Under the pieces are notes generated by a model. It saw only the letters and a list, made by a program, of their open reading frames with translations, was not told the DNA's origin and did not search any database. Positions 1-5,835 of a stretch of DNA of 8,327 nt are shown piece by piece. The first letter of the stretch is position 1; every line of letters starts with the position of its first letter. The position numbers were made by a program, and so were the translations under genes. This DNA is from Acidimicrobiia bacterium (GTDB lineage: Bacteria > Actinomycetota > Acidimicrobiia > Spongiisociales > UBA5794): the NCBI GenBank assembly GCA_013695075.1, contig JACDBE010000088.1:1-8327 (forward strand), written 5' to 3'.

Positions 1-1142
1 CGGAGGGCCTGTTCGATGTGGGCGACGGCCTCGGCTGTGCGGCCGGTGCGATGCAGTGCCCAGGCCATGGCGTCTGCGGCGTAGATGTTGTCGGGTCTGG
101 CCGCAAAGACAGCCTCGGCGGAGGCCACCGCCGTGTCGAGTCCCCGACCGGCTCGAGAGATCGCCAGCTCCAGGTCGACAATGGCTCCGGCTTCCTCCTG
201 GAGGAGCCCGATCACCTCCACCAGCTCGTAGGCGTCCGCCGCCTCGTCGCCTCGACCCTGGGCCGCCAGCAGGTCAGCCAACAGGATCACCGGGCCCAGG
301 GCGGTGGCCCTTTCGGTCTCCGCCATCAGGATCTCGATGGCCTCATCGGTCCGGCCGAGCATGGCCAGCGATCGGGCCCGGCCGGTAATCGCCAGGGACA
401 TCCCTGGCCACGCATTCTCTGCTTGCTCGTAGGCGGCCAGTGCCTCCGCCGGTTGCCCGGCGGCGGTGTAGACCTCGCCGAGCAGACTGTCCACCGCTGC
501 CGCCAGGTAGGGGGTGCCCGCCGCCGCCCGCGCCTGGTGCATCAGCCGCAGCGCACCCGGCATGTCTCCGTAGAGCTGGCGCAGGTACGACGCCCGCGAC
601 AGCGCCGGCACCCCGGGGTCGAGGTCGAGCATGGCCTGCACGGTATCGGCGGCCTCCTGGTAGTGCCCCAGCTCCACCTGGGCGTCGGCCAGCGCCGCCA
701 ACCCCTCGATGCTCGTCGGGTCGGTGTCGAGGGCCCGGGTGGCGAGGTCATGTGCCTCGTCGAACTGATGGAGAACGTTGGCAAGCGTCGCCCGGGCGAT
801 GAGCGTCGCCGGCTGATCGGGCGCCAGGCTGTCCGCTCGGCGCAGGGCAGCGTCGGCCTGGGTGTACATGAGCGGATCACCGGTCTGAGCAGCAACGATG
901 ATGTAGCTGGACCCGAGCTGCTGAAACACGTTGGGGTCTTCAGAGCCGTCGGCCGCCAGCCGTTCCAACTGGTCGATGCGACCCTCGATCGTGGTGGGAG
1001 CCGGGCCGATGGCCGCCGGGGCCACACTCGGCTCGAGGAACAGGAACCTCCCCAACGCCAACCCGACGACGACCGCCACGACGGTCCACACGACGAGGTT
1101 GCGAGAGGGGGGCCGCTGTTCGGCCCCCCTCTCCTCATCCAC
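1..1142 (-). CDS. Membrane-anchored tetratricopeptide repeat (TPR) protein, C-terminus cut by window edge
   Basis: 380 codons are visible and the frame runs off the left edge, so the C-terminus is missing. The start is GTG at 1142, chosen because this frame gives a short charged N-terminus (MDEERGAEQ), one membrane segment at about residues 16-36 (LVVWTVVAVVVGLALGRFLF), then a long helical TPR array. Repeat-like blocks from about residue 60 to the edge show the usual spacing of small and aromatic residues, for example AALADAQVELGHYQEAAD, GEVYTAAGQPAEALAAYEQA and MAWALHRTGRTAEAVAHIEQ. TPR arrays bind other proteins, and this topology would place them outside the membrane or facing it from one anchor. 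It starts 29 bp after the DUF4331 stop, so it is probably co-transcribed and may be a partner of that secreted protein. No clear Shine-Dalgarno is seen, which may mean coupling to the upstream gene. The binding partner is unknown. Confidence 0.85.
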   Translation of the reverse strand, partial: MDEERGAEQRPPSRNLVVWTVVAVVVGLALGRFLFLEPSVAPAAIGPAPTTIEGRIDQLERLAADGSEDPNVFQQLGSSYIIVAAQTGDPLMYTQADAALRRADSLAPDQPATLIARATLANVLHQFDEAHDLATRALDTDPTSIEGLAALADAQVELGHYQEAADTVQAMLDLDPGVPALSRASYLRQLYGDMPGALRLMHQARAAAGTPYLAAAVDSLLGEVYTAAGQPAEALAAYEQAENAWPGMSLAITGRARSLAMLGRTDEAIEILMAETERATALGPVILLADLLAAQGRGDEAADAYELVEVIGLLQEEAGAIVDLELAISRAGRGLDTAVASAEAVFAARPDNIYAADAMAWALHRTGRTAEAVAHIEQAL

Positions 1143-1171
1143 CGTTGGCGCAATCGTCCGGATGGTGGTCC

Positions 1172-2605
1172 CTACGAGTGGTCGTGCTCGTGGCTGTACC
1201 CCTCATGAGGCGTGGGCATGTACGGGAACGACTCCAGGTATGGCATGTCGTTGCCAACCACACCGTCACCCAGCTGGTTGTTGGGCGCCTCGCCTTCGCA
1301 GTCGCCGAGCGGTGTCGCCCCGGCGATCGCCTGCAGCGAGATGTCGACCACGTCGTCGATCAGCCGCCGCCCGTTGGGGAAGCCGTCGAGCTGACCCGCC
1401 AGCAGACCCAGTGGGTCCTGGGCTGCGAACGGCGTCGGCGCGATGGACGTGTTGAGCCTCAGCAACTCCGCCGGCTTCACGTTCTGGGGCTGGTTGAGCC
1501 CCGGGATCCCGGTCAGGTAGATCGTGACCAGATCGTTCCGTGGTGGCTCCGGGAAGCAGGTGAACACCGGGTAGATGGCGGGGATGAGCTCGCCAAGAAT
1601 CGGGTTCGTCACGTAGTCCAGGAACTGGGCATCGTCCGCCGGTTGACTCCGGTTGAAGCGATCCTTGTCCGCCAGCGCGATGATCACCTCGTTGATGAGG
1701 GGATGACCGAGTCGGGAGATCTGGGTCCACGGCCCGCTGGTCTCCACGTCGAGCGACACCGGATCGAACACCTGCACCTGACGGCGTTCGGAGTTGGCGT
1801 TGATGCCCAACACCGGGTCGCCGGCGCGGACCAGCTGCGACTTCGGCACCTGGATCACGATCGAATGCACGTTGAACCCGGTGGTGGTGTTGACACCGTC
1901 CTCTACGGGCAGCGGGATGATGTGGGCCGCATTGAAGGGCCGCAACCCACCGAGGTCGAAGATCGACCCCAAATCGACGGGGAACGCCTCGTCGCGCTGG
2001 CCGGCGAACACCCTCATCATGACGCCTGGGCGCATCTGCACCTGGTGGATGCCTTTCGCCGCCAGCGCCTCATAGTTCGGCGTCGACCGTGGGCCCACGT
2101 TGTTGGGCGGCACCACCAGGTTGTTGGCGATGGTCCTTCTCTGCCCATCACGCACTTCGGTGATCGAGTAGGTCTGGGCCACGTTGAGCCCCTGGTAGCG
2201 CCCATTGGCGAACGTCACCGGGCTGGTGACGTACAGGAACGTGCTCGGATCGACCACGGTGGTGCGGAAGCGGAACTCGTACCTGATGTCCTCGACAGCA
2301 TCGCCGTTGTTGTCGAACTCGATCACATAGTTGACGTCGTCGCTGAAGTTGTAGAAGTTCGGCCCGCCCGCCGGCTCCTGCAACGGGATGTAGTTGGCTA
2401 CCACCGTCACGGCGTTCGGGGCGTCTGGCGACACGAAGGCATACACATCGGTGTTGTCCGCCCGCGGATCGCCGGCGATGAACGGTGCTTCACGGTGGCT
2501 CGACCCGACGGCCGAGGCCACCATCGACAGCATCAGCGCCATCGCCATGCCGAGGACCGTCAAACCCCAGGTCCGCTTCCTTACTCGTATCGTTCGAGCT
2601 TGCAT
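1172..2605 (-). CDS. Secreted DUF4331 family protein
   Basis: 477 aa from ATG 2605. The N-terminus is a signal peptide: basic MQARTIRVRKRTWG, hydrophobic LTVLGMAMALMLSMVASA, then likely cleavage near ASA/VG. The mature protein opens with SSHREAP (about residues 35-41) followed by DNTDVYAFVSP, the recognisable opening of DUF4331 proteins; the end has LGDGVVGNDMPYLESFPY, also typical. Length is in the normal family range. Function of the family is not established; it is generally exported. Two Cys residues (in FTCFPE and GDCEG) could form a disulfide. The last residues, HEGYSHEHDHS, form a small histidine cluster that could bind a metal (inference). A longer form from GTG 2638 adds 11 residues, but its GGAG is only 3 nt from the start and the extension would lengthen the signal peptide n-region; ATG 2605 has AAGG about 10 nt upstream. 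It lies third in the sigma-factor unit, before the TPR gene. Confidence 0.92.
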   Translation of the reverse strand: MQARTIRVRKRTWGLTVLGMAMALMLSMVASAVGSSHREAPFIAGDPRADNTDVYAFVSPDAPNAVTVVANYIPLQEPAGGPNFYNFSDDVNYVIEFDNNGDAVEDIRYEFRFRTTVVDPSTFLYVTSPVTFANGRYQGLNVAQTYSITEVRDGQRRTIANNLVVPPNNVGPRSTPNYEALAAKGIHQVQMRPGVMMRVFAGQRDEAFPVDLGSIFDLGGLRPFNAAHIIPLPVEDGVNTTTGFNVHSIVIQVPKSQLVRAGDPVLGINANSERRQVQVFDPVSLDVETSGPWTQISRLGHPLINEVIIALADKDRFNRSQPADDAQFLDYVTNPILGELIPAIYPVFTCFPEPPRNDLVTIYLTGIPGLNQPQNVKPAELLRLNTSIAPTPFAAQDPLGLLAGQLDGFPNGRRLIDDVVDISLQAIAGATPLGDCEGEAPNNQLGDGVVGNDMPYLESFPYMPTPHEGYSHEHDHS

Positions 2606-2662
2606 CTCTTGCTTGCCTTTCTCTGCCAGCTCCGTCACTTACTCCGAAGATTCCTTGGTTCG

Positions 2663-2722
2663 ACCTTCCTCCCTGTGACCTTCCTCCCTATGACTTTCTT
2701 CCCTGTGACTGTCCTTCCCGTG
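2663..2722 (-). repeat. Four 15-bp tandem repeats in the DUF4331 leader
   Basis: Four adjacent 15-bp units (2663-2677, 2678-2692, 2693-2707, 2708-2722). On the plus strand the best units read ACCTTCCTCCCTGTG; the first and second differ at one base, the third and fourth diverge more, and 2723-2737 is a possible decayed fifth copy. On the transcribed (minus) strand each unit is purine-rich, CACAGGGAGGAAGGT, and so contains a Shine-Dalgarno-like GGGAGGAAGG. The block lies between the end of the membrane-protein gene (2777) and the DUF4331 start (2605). It could act in translation of DUF4331 (ribosome standby, mRNA stability) or as a protein-binding site; the sequence does not decide. Confidence 0.8.
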
Positions 2723-2776
2723 CCGTCCCTCGTGGGATGGTGGGCAGGTGATTTCTTGATCGGTGGTCGCCGGCGA

Positions 2777-3766
2777 TCACGGGGCTCCTCCCCCGAGCAC
2801 GCCGATGACCAGCCACTCGGATCCCACCGGTGCCACCACCACCCGCAGACCGGGCGACTGCACCGCTACGACCCGTGACCACAGCTCGAACTCGGGACCG
2901 AACTCGGCGACGAACGGGGCGGCGTCGGCTGCGGAGAGCGGTGTCGACAGGTCCACGTTCACTTCTCCTGTGGTGCCGCACAGAGCATCGGCTGCGGATG
3001 GCAACCCGAGCAGACCTCCGTCGTGCTCTCCGGCCGAAACGCCCGATTGGCATCCCTGCCGGGCCATCACCCACGAGGCCACTGCGGAGACGGCTTCCTC
3101 GTCGGGGGGGTAGATCGGCTCGATCCTGGAATCGCCCAACGCCACCCTCCACCCGCCGTCGTCTTCGGCTATTGCCGTCCAGGTGATCTGTGCCTGCCCG
3201 GGCGCCAGGCCCACGACCGGGTTGAGATCGGGCTCGAACTGGACGATGGTCACCACCTCGGCGCGGGCACCGTCAACGGTGGTCTGCTCCACCTGGTAAC
3301 CGAGGATGGGCGGGAGAACGTCAGCATGGACGGCGATCCATTCCGCCACGCTGGGCACCTGCTGCAGATCGGCGGCGCTCAACATGTCGTACGATCCGGC
3401 GTAGTCGCGCTGCGCCTCGGCGTCGAGGAACACCTCGACCGCGGTCTGGGCGTCGACCGCACCGGGTGAGGCAGGTGCCGGCGCTGGCTCGGGGGACTCA
3501 CTGGCGGCGGCGGCCGCCGGGAGGTCCGGGGAGACGGGCGCCGGCGTCGAGAAGAGGTCGAGACTCAAGACATATGCCAGGCCTAGCCCGACGACCGCAC
3601 CAGCCACCACCAGCGCGGGACCCCTGAGGCTAGAGCGGCGACGCACCGGAGTCGGGACCGCAGGGACGGTGTCGACCTCACGCTCCTGTATCACCGTGCC
3701 CCCGCCCTCACGTTGTCCTGTCCGAATGGTCCTGGCCCCCGGCCGTCTTGCCTTACTCGTATCCAT
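2777..3766 (-). CDS. Single-pass membrane protein with NTF2-like outer domain, sigma-factor neighbour
   Basis: 329 aa, not recognised by name. Order seen: a basic N-terminal tail (1-48, with VRRRSSLRGP), one membrane helix (about 49-71, ALVVAGAVVGLGLAYVLSLDLF), a Pro/Ala/Ser linker (about 73-104), then a domain at about 105-215 (TAVEVFLDAEAQRDYAGSYDM ... QITWTAIAEDDGGWRVAL) that resembles NTF2-like/SnoaL-type folds found in secreted actinobacterial proteins, and a C-terminal part (225-329) with Cys239 and Cys263 that could pair. The gene lies 48 bp after the ECF sigma gene, a usual anti-sigma position, but the cytoplasmic tail is only about 48 residues and no HxxxCxxC zinc anti-sigma motif is present, so a classical anti-sigma role is unproven. 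Alternative start: GTG 3694 (MIQEREVDTV, 305 aa), which has GAGGGCGGGG upstream. Confidence 0.82.
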   Translation of the reverse strand: MDTSKARRPGARTIRTGQREGGGTVIQEREVDTVPAVPTPVRRRSSLRGPALVVAGAVVGLGLAYVLSLDLFSTPAPVSPDLPAAAAASESPEPAPAPASPGAVDAQTAVEVFLDAEAQRDYAGSYDMLSAADLQQVPSVAEWIAVHADVLPPILGYQVEQTTVDGARAEVVTIVQFEPDLNPVVGLAPGQAQITWTAIAEDDGGWRVALGDSRIEPIYPPDEEAVSAVASWVMARQGCQSGVSAGEHDGGLLGLPSAADALCGTTGEVNVDLSTPLSAADAAPFVAEFGPEFELWSRVVAVQSPGLRVVVAPVGSEWLVIGVLGGGAP

Positions 3767-3814
3767 TCGCCTGGGCCAACCGACCGGATGCTGGTTTCTC
3801 GTGGGCGGAACGCG

Positions 3815-4366
3815 TCAGCCACCCCGCACCTCCTCGATACGGGCGGCGTGTTTGTTCAGACGTCGCTCCAGCCGGACCAGGGCGGTGCGAATCCAACCCT
3901 TTGCCGTGCCTTCGGGAACGTCCATGATCTCGGCTACCCGCCGGTAGGGCTGTTCGTCGTAGAACGCCAGGATGACGGCCGTGCGCAGCGGCTCCTCCAG
4001 CTCGGTCACCGCCTCCACCACCGCCTTGGCCTCATCTCGGCTCACCAGGCCCTCGGCCGGATCCGGGACGGCCGTTCCGTCGGTCGAGGTCAGCTCGCGG
4101 TTTCGTTCCTCCCGACGCACCGAGTCGATGGCCCGACGCCGTACCAGCACCTTGAGCAAGCCAAGGGCCCGGTCGCCGTCGACTTCCTCGAGGCCGACCC
4201 AGAACTGGATGAAGGCCTCCTGGAACGCCTCCTCCGCCAGATGCTCCGACACCAGGACGCGGCGGGCGATGGGCAGGCAGTCGACGTAGCTGAAGCGGTA
4301 CAGATCGGCGACGGCGTGCTCGTCACCGGCCGTGATCCTGTGCAGAATGTTGCTGAACTCTGACAT
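3815..4366 (-). CDS. ECF-type RNA polymerase sigma factor
   Basis: 183 aa, the normal size for an extracytoplasmic-function sigma-70 factor. Region 2 spans about residues 15-90, with the helix EEAFQEAFIQFW (45-56) that contacts core polymerase and the -10 element, and the basic VLVRRRAIDSVRREER (73-88). Region 4 spans about 118-170, with LRTAVILAFYDEQPYRRVAEIMDVPEGTAKGWIRTAL-type helix-turn-helix (key residues Tyr141, Val144, Ala145, Gly153, Thr154, Lys156) that reads the -35 element. No regions 1 or 3, as expected for this class. The ATG at 4366 has AGGA 5 nt upstream. It is first gene of the minus-strand unit leading to DUF4331 and TPR genes, so it probably controls them and possibly itself. 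No zinc anti-sigma gene is recognisable beside it. Confidence 0.92.
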   Translation of the reverse strand: MSEFSNILHRITAGDEHAVADLYRFSYVDCLPIARRVLVSEHLAEEAFQEAFIQFWVGLEEVDGDRALGLLKVLVRRRAIDSVRREERNRELTSTDGTAVPDPAEGLVSRDEAKAVVEAVTELEEPLRTAVILAFYDEQPYRRVAEIMDVPEGTAKGWIRTALVRLERRLNKHAARIEEVRGG

Positions 4367-4437
4367 CCACGTCCTAGGGGGTGGGACGGCTGCGGCGAGC
4401 GCACCCGTTGATGTTCGGAGCCACCGGACGACCGGTT

Positions 4438-4450
4438 TGGACGTTGTCCA
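4438..4450. promoter_or_regulatory. Small inverted repeat between the divergent sigma and RRM genes
   Basis: TGGAC-GTT-GTCCA, a perfect 5-bp inverted repeat with a 3-bp centre. It sits in the 263-bp divergent gap (4367-4629), within the presumed leader of the sigma gene. It could be an operator half-site pair or chance. Confidence 0.2.
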
Positions 4451-4507
4451 GTTCGCGCCCCCCCGGTCGTGCCGTGCGGGCTATTGTTCATACCGCTGCT
4501 TCGGCGG

Positions 4508-4536
4508 TGACTCGCAGATTCCCCCTTGTTGGTTCC
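4508..4536 (-). promoter_or_regulatory. Possible ECF-type promoter for the sigma-factor unit
   Basis: On the minus strand GGAACC (4536-4531) matches the usual ECF -35 core GGAAC, followed after 16 bp by CGAGTCA (4514-4508), which contains the GTC often found in ECF -10 elements. A transcript from here would have a leader of roughly 135 nt before the sigma start at 4366. Autoregulation by this sigma factor would be typical of the class, but a single GGAAC match in a GC-rich gap is weak evidence. Confidence 0.3.
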
Positions 4537-4581
4537 CCACCTGGTCGGACGAGCCCGAGTCGGAGTCCGGCAGAAACAGGG

Positions 4582-4600
4582 GGTGGCCACGAGGGCCACC
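4582..4600 (+). promoter_or_regulatory. Leader hairpin upstream of the RRM gene
   Basis: GGTGGCC-ACGAG-GGCCACC gives a perfect 7-bp GC-rich stem with a 5-nt loop, ending 10 nt before the Shine-Dalgarno GGAAGAGG (4611-4618). No T-run follows, so it is not an ordinary terminator. Just downstream, 4615-4629 can form a weaker 5-bp stem (GAGGC with GCCTT, one G-U pair) that covers part of the Shine-Dalgarno and ends at the start codon. Both would be in the mRNA leader if transcription starts upstream; the promoter itself is not clear. Confidence 0.4.
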
Positions 4601-4629
4601 ATGTCGACAAGGAAGAGGCAAGTCGCCTT

Positions 4630-4881
4630 ATGAACATCTACGTAGGGAACCTTCCCTTCACGACCACCGCGGCCGATCTGGAGCGGCTCTTCGGCGAGTA
4701 CGGCGAGGTGACCTCGGCAGCGGTGATTACCGACCGCGAGACGGGCCGCTCCCGGGGATTCGGCTTCGTCGAGATGCCCGACTCGGTGGCCTCCAACGCC
4801 ATTGAGCAGCTCAACCGGGCCGACTTCGGCGGCCGCCCGCTGACGGTGAACGAGGCACGGCCGCGCCAGCCGAGGCGCTGA
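4630..4881 (+). CDS. Small RRM-domain RNA-binding protein
   Basis: 83 aa, consisting of a single RNA recognition motif with almost no tails. RNP2 is IYVGNL (residues 3-8) and RNP1 is RGFGFVEM (42-49), with the aromatic residues Tyr4, Phe44 and Phe46 that stack on RNA bases all present. The beta-alpha-beta order is complete (ADLERLFGEYGEV, AAVITDRETGRSRG, AIEQLNRADFGGRPLTVNEA). The short basic end RPRQPRR may add RNA contact. Bacterial single-RRM proteins of this size are known from cyanobacteria and others, where some respond to cold; that role is only a suggestion here. The start ATG has GGAAGAGG 11 nt upstream. The stop lies one base before the IF-1-like start, so the two are surely translated from one mRNA. 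A longer upstream frame to 4381 exists but lacks RRM-like sequence and a good start. Confidence 0.93.
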   Translation: MNIYVGNLPFTTTAADLERLFGEYGEVTSAAVITDRETGRSRGFGFVEMPDSVASNAIEQLNRADFGGRPLTVNEARPRQPRR

Positions 4882-4882
4882 C

Positions 4883-5107
4883 GTGGCATCGGGCGAGGAC
4901 TACTTCCGGGCCGAGGGCGTCGTCATCGCCACGATGCGCGACGCGAACTTCAAGGTTCGTCTCGACTCCGGACACGAGGTCGTCGCCCGAGCCTCCGGGC
5001 GGATGCGGCACGGGCGTCGTATCCGCATCATCCCCGGCGACAGGGTCGAACTCGAGGTTTCGGCGTACGACCTGACCAGGGGTCGCATCGTGTGGCGGCA
5101 CCGCTAG
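4883..5107 (+). CDS. infA: Translation initiation factor IF-1-like protein (S1/OB fold)
   Basis: 74 aa, near the usual 72-73 of IF-1. The IF-1 pattern is clear along its length: EGVVIATMRDANFKVRLDSG, HEVVARASGRMR, IRIIPGDRVELEVSAYDLTRGRI, ending WRHR. IF-1 occupies the ribosomal A site of the 30S subunit during initiation. The start GTG 4883 has GAGG 7 nt upstream inside the RRM gene and only one base separates it from the RRM stop, suggesting coupled translation. Odd points: the genomic setting (not between map/secY and ribosomal protein genes, where infA is normally found) and an Arg-rich loop GRMRHGRRIRI, one residue longer than the common GKMRxxYIRI form. It is therefore probably a paralogue rather than the only infA, though the rest of the genome is not visible. 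Confidence 0.88.
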   Translation: MASGEDYFRAEGVVIATMRDANFKVRLDSGHEVVARASGRMRHGRRIRIIPGDRVELEVSAYDLTRGRIVWRHR

Positions 5108-5133
5108 CCGAACCGCCCGACACAACACAACCA

Positions 5134-5163
5134 GCGAGGGCCGGGCTACTGCCCGGCCCTCGC
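5134..5163 (+). terminator. Strong stem-loop terminator, possibly bidirectional
   Basis: GCGAGGGCCGGGC-TACT-GCCCGGCCCTCGC: a perfect 13-bp GC-rich stem with a 4-nt loop, 26 bp after the IF-1-like stop, followed by CTTTG on the plus strand. It lies between this gene and the convergent vapC gene (stop at 5180). Read from the minus strand it is followed by TGGTTGTGTTGTG, so it may end both transcripts. The T-runs are short on both sides, as often in GC-rich actinomycetes. Confidence 0.85.
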
Positions 5164-5179
5164 CTTTGAGCAGACCGGC

Positions 5180-5581
5180 CTAGGCGCCGAGGACAGTAAA
5201 CCCCAGCTCGCTGGCTGCCCGGCCGAGCCGGACATCGAACGTAAGCAGCGGTACCCCTGTCCCCAGACGCTGTGCGGCACCGAGATGCAGGGCGTCGAGG
5301 GTGCGGGCCCCGGTCAACTCGGCGGCGGTCGCCGCCAGTTCGACCGTCCGACCGTCAAGGTCGATGAGGGCCAAGCGGCCGATGTCGTCGAAGAAGGCCG
5401 ACCGCGCCCGCTGGTACTCGTCCCCGGCCAGCAACCGGGAAAGGTTGCGACGGACCTCGACGATGGTGTGCTTGCCGGTGGCCAGGACCGGATCGGCGGC
5501 GAGCAGTTCCTCGGCGCGCGAGCTGTCAGGCTCGTCCACGTAGCGCTTCAGGAGGGCGCTGCTGTCGACATACGTCGTCAC
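5180..5581 (-). CDS. vapC: VapC-type PIN-domain ribonuclease toxin
   Basis: 133 aa, the normal VapC size. The four acidic residues that hold the metal ion in PIN nucleases are all in place: Asp6 (YVDSSALLKRY), Glu42 (TIVEVRRNL), Asp96 (TLDALHLGAA) and Asp116 (LTFDVRLGRAA). VapC toxins cut specific RNAs (often tRNA or rRNA sites) and halt translation until rebound by antitoxin; the target here cannot be read from sequence. The start is GTG 5581, overlapping the antitoxin stop as GTGA, which couples translation and places the antitoxin first, the standard order. No frameshift or lost residue is seen, so the toxin should be active. Confidence 0.95.
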   Translation of the reverse strand: MTTYVDSSALLKRYVDEPDSSRAEELLAADPVLATGKHTIVEVRRNLSRLLAGDEYQRARSAFFDDIGRLALIDLDGRTVELAATAAELTGARTLDALHLGAAQRLGTGVPLLTFDVRLGRAASELGFTVLGA

Positions 5582-5835
5582 TGACCCCGGTCCTCGCCGA
5601 GCACATCGGCGATCGCGCGCCCGCCAGCGGCACGCCGGAACGCCGGTAAGGGCCCGCCGCGCCCAGCGGTGATCCAGCCTTCCTCCACCCCGCGGTCGAA
5701 TGAGGCCTTTCCCGGTATCGGAGCCAAGATCGCCTTGGGCCGGCCCCGATCGGTGATCCGGATGACCTCGCCACGCTCCACCCGGTCAAGGTACTGGGAG
5801 AGATGCTGTTTTAGATGGCGAATCCCCACATCCAT
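5578..5835 (-). CDS. Phd/YefM-family antitoxin of the VapC toxin
   Basis: 85 aa. The N-terminal half is the Phd/YefM DNA-binding and dimerisation domain: VGIRHLKQHLSQYLDRVERGE (residues 3-23) and VIRITDRGRPKAILAPI (24-40), the most conserved part of the family. The remaining half (GVEEGWITAGRGGPLPAF and GRAIADVLGEDRGQ) is the variable toxin-binding tail. Such proteins bind VapC and neutralise it, and repress their own promoter. ATG 5835 is preceded on the minus strand by TATTGT (5848-5843) only 7 nt away, so the message may be leaderless; no Shine-Dalgarno is seen. The start codon overlaps one of two inverted repeats described separately. Confidence 0.93.
   Translation of the reverse strand: MDVGIRHLKQHLSQYLDRVERGEVIRITDRGRPKAILAPIPGKASFDRGVEEGWITAGRGGPLPAFRRAAGGRAIADVLGEDRGQ

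Noticed and set aside
542..1153. Minus-strand frame of 203 codons starting TTG 1153
   Set aside because: It is out of frame with the TPR coding frame and shows only Arg/Ser/Pro-rich sequence; the real frame starts at GTG 1142 and continues to the window edge.
18..1208. Plus-strand open frame of 396 codons opposite the TPR gene
   Set aside because: Composition has no recognisable domain and is rich in Arg/Gly/His as expected for an antisense shadow of GC-rich coding; the minus-strand frame gives a clear membrane helix and TPR pattern.
2663..2737. Tandem repeats as a CRISPR array
   Set aside because: Units are 15 bp, adjoin without spacers, and no cas genes are present.
1145..2878. Plus-strand open frame of 577 codons opposite the DUF4331 gene
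   Set aside because: Antisense to an unmistakable DUF4331 protein; the sequence is rich in His/Arg/Val/Asp without motifs, and stop codons are rare in GC-rich antisense frames.
2579..3763. 13-bp identical string CCTTACTCGTATC at 2579-2591 and 3751-3763, each near a gene start
   Set aside because: One such match is expected by chance in a window of this size, and it falls in different reading contexts.
4381..4881. Longer N-terminal version of the RRM protein (166 aa)
   Set aside because: The added 83 residues have no RRM or other pattern, cover the promoter and leader region, and the internal ATG 4630 has a good Shine-Dalgarno right at the domain start.
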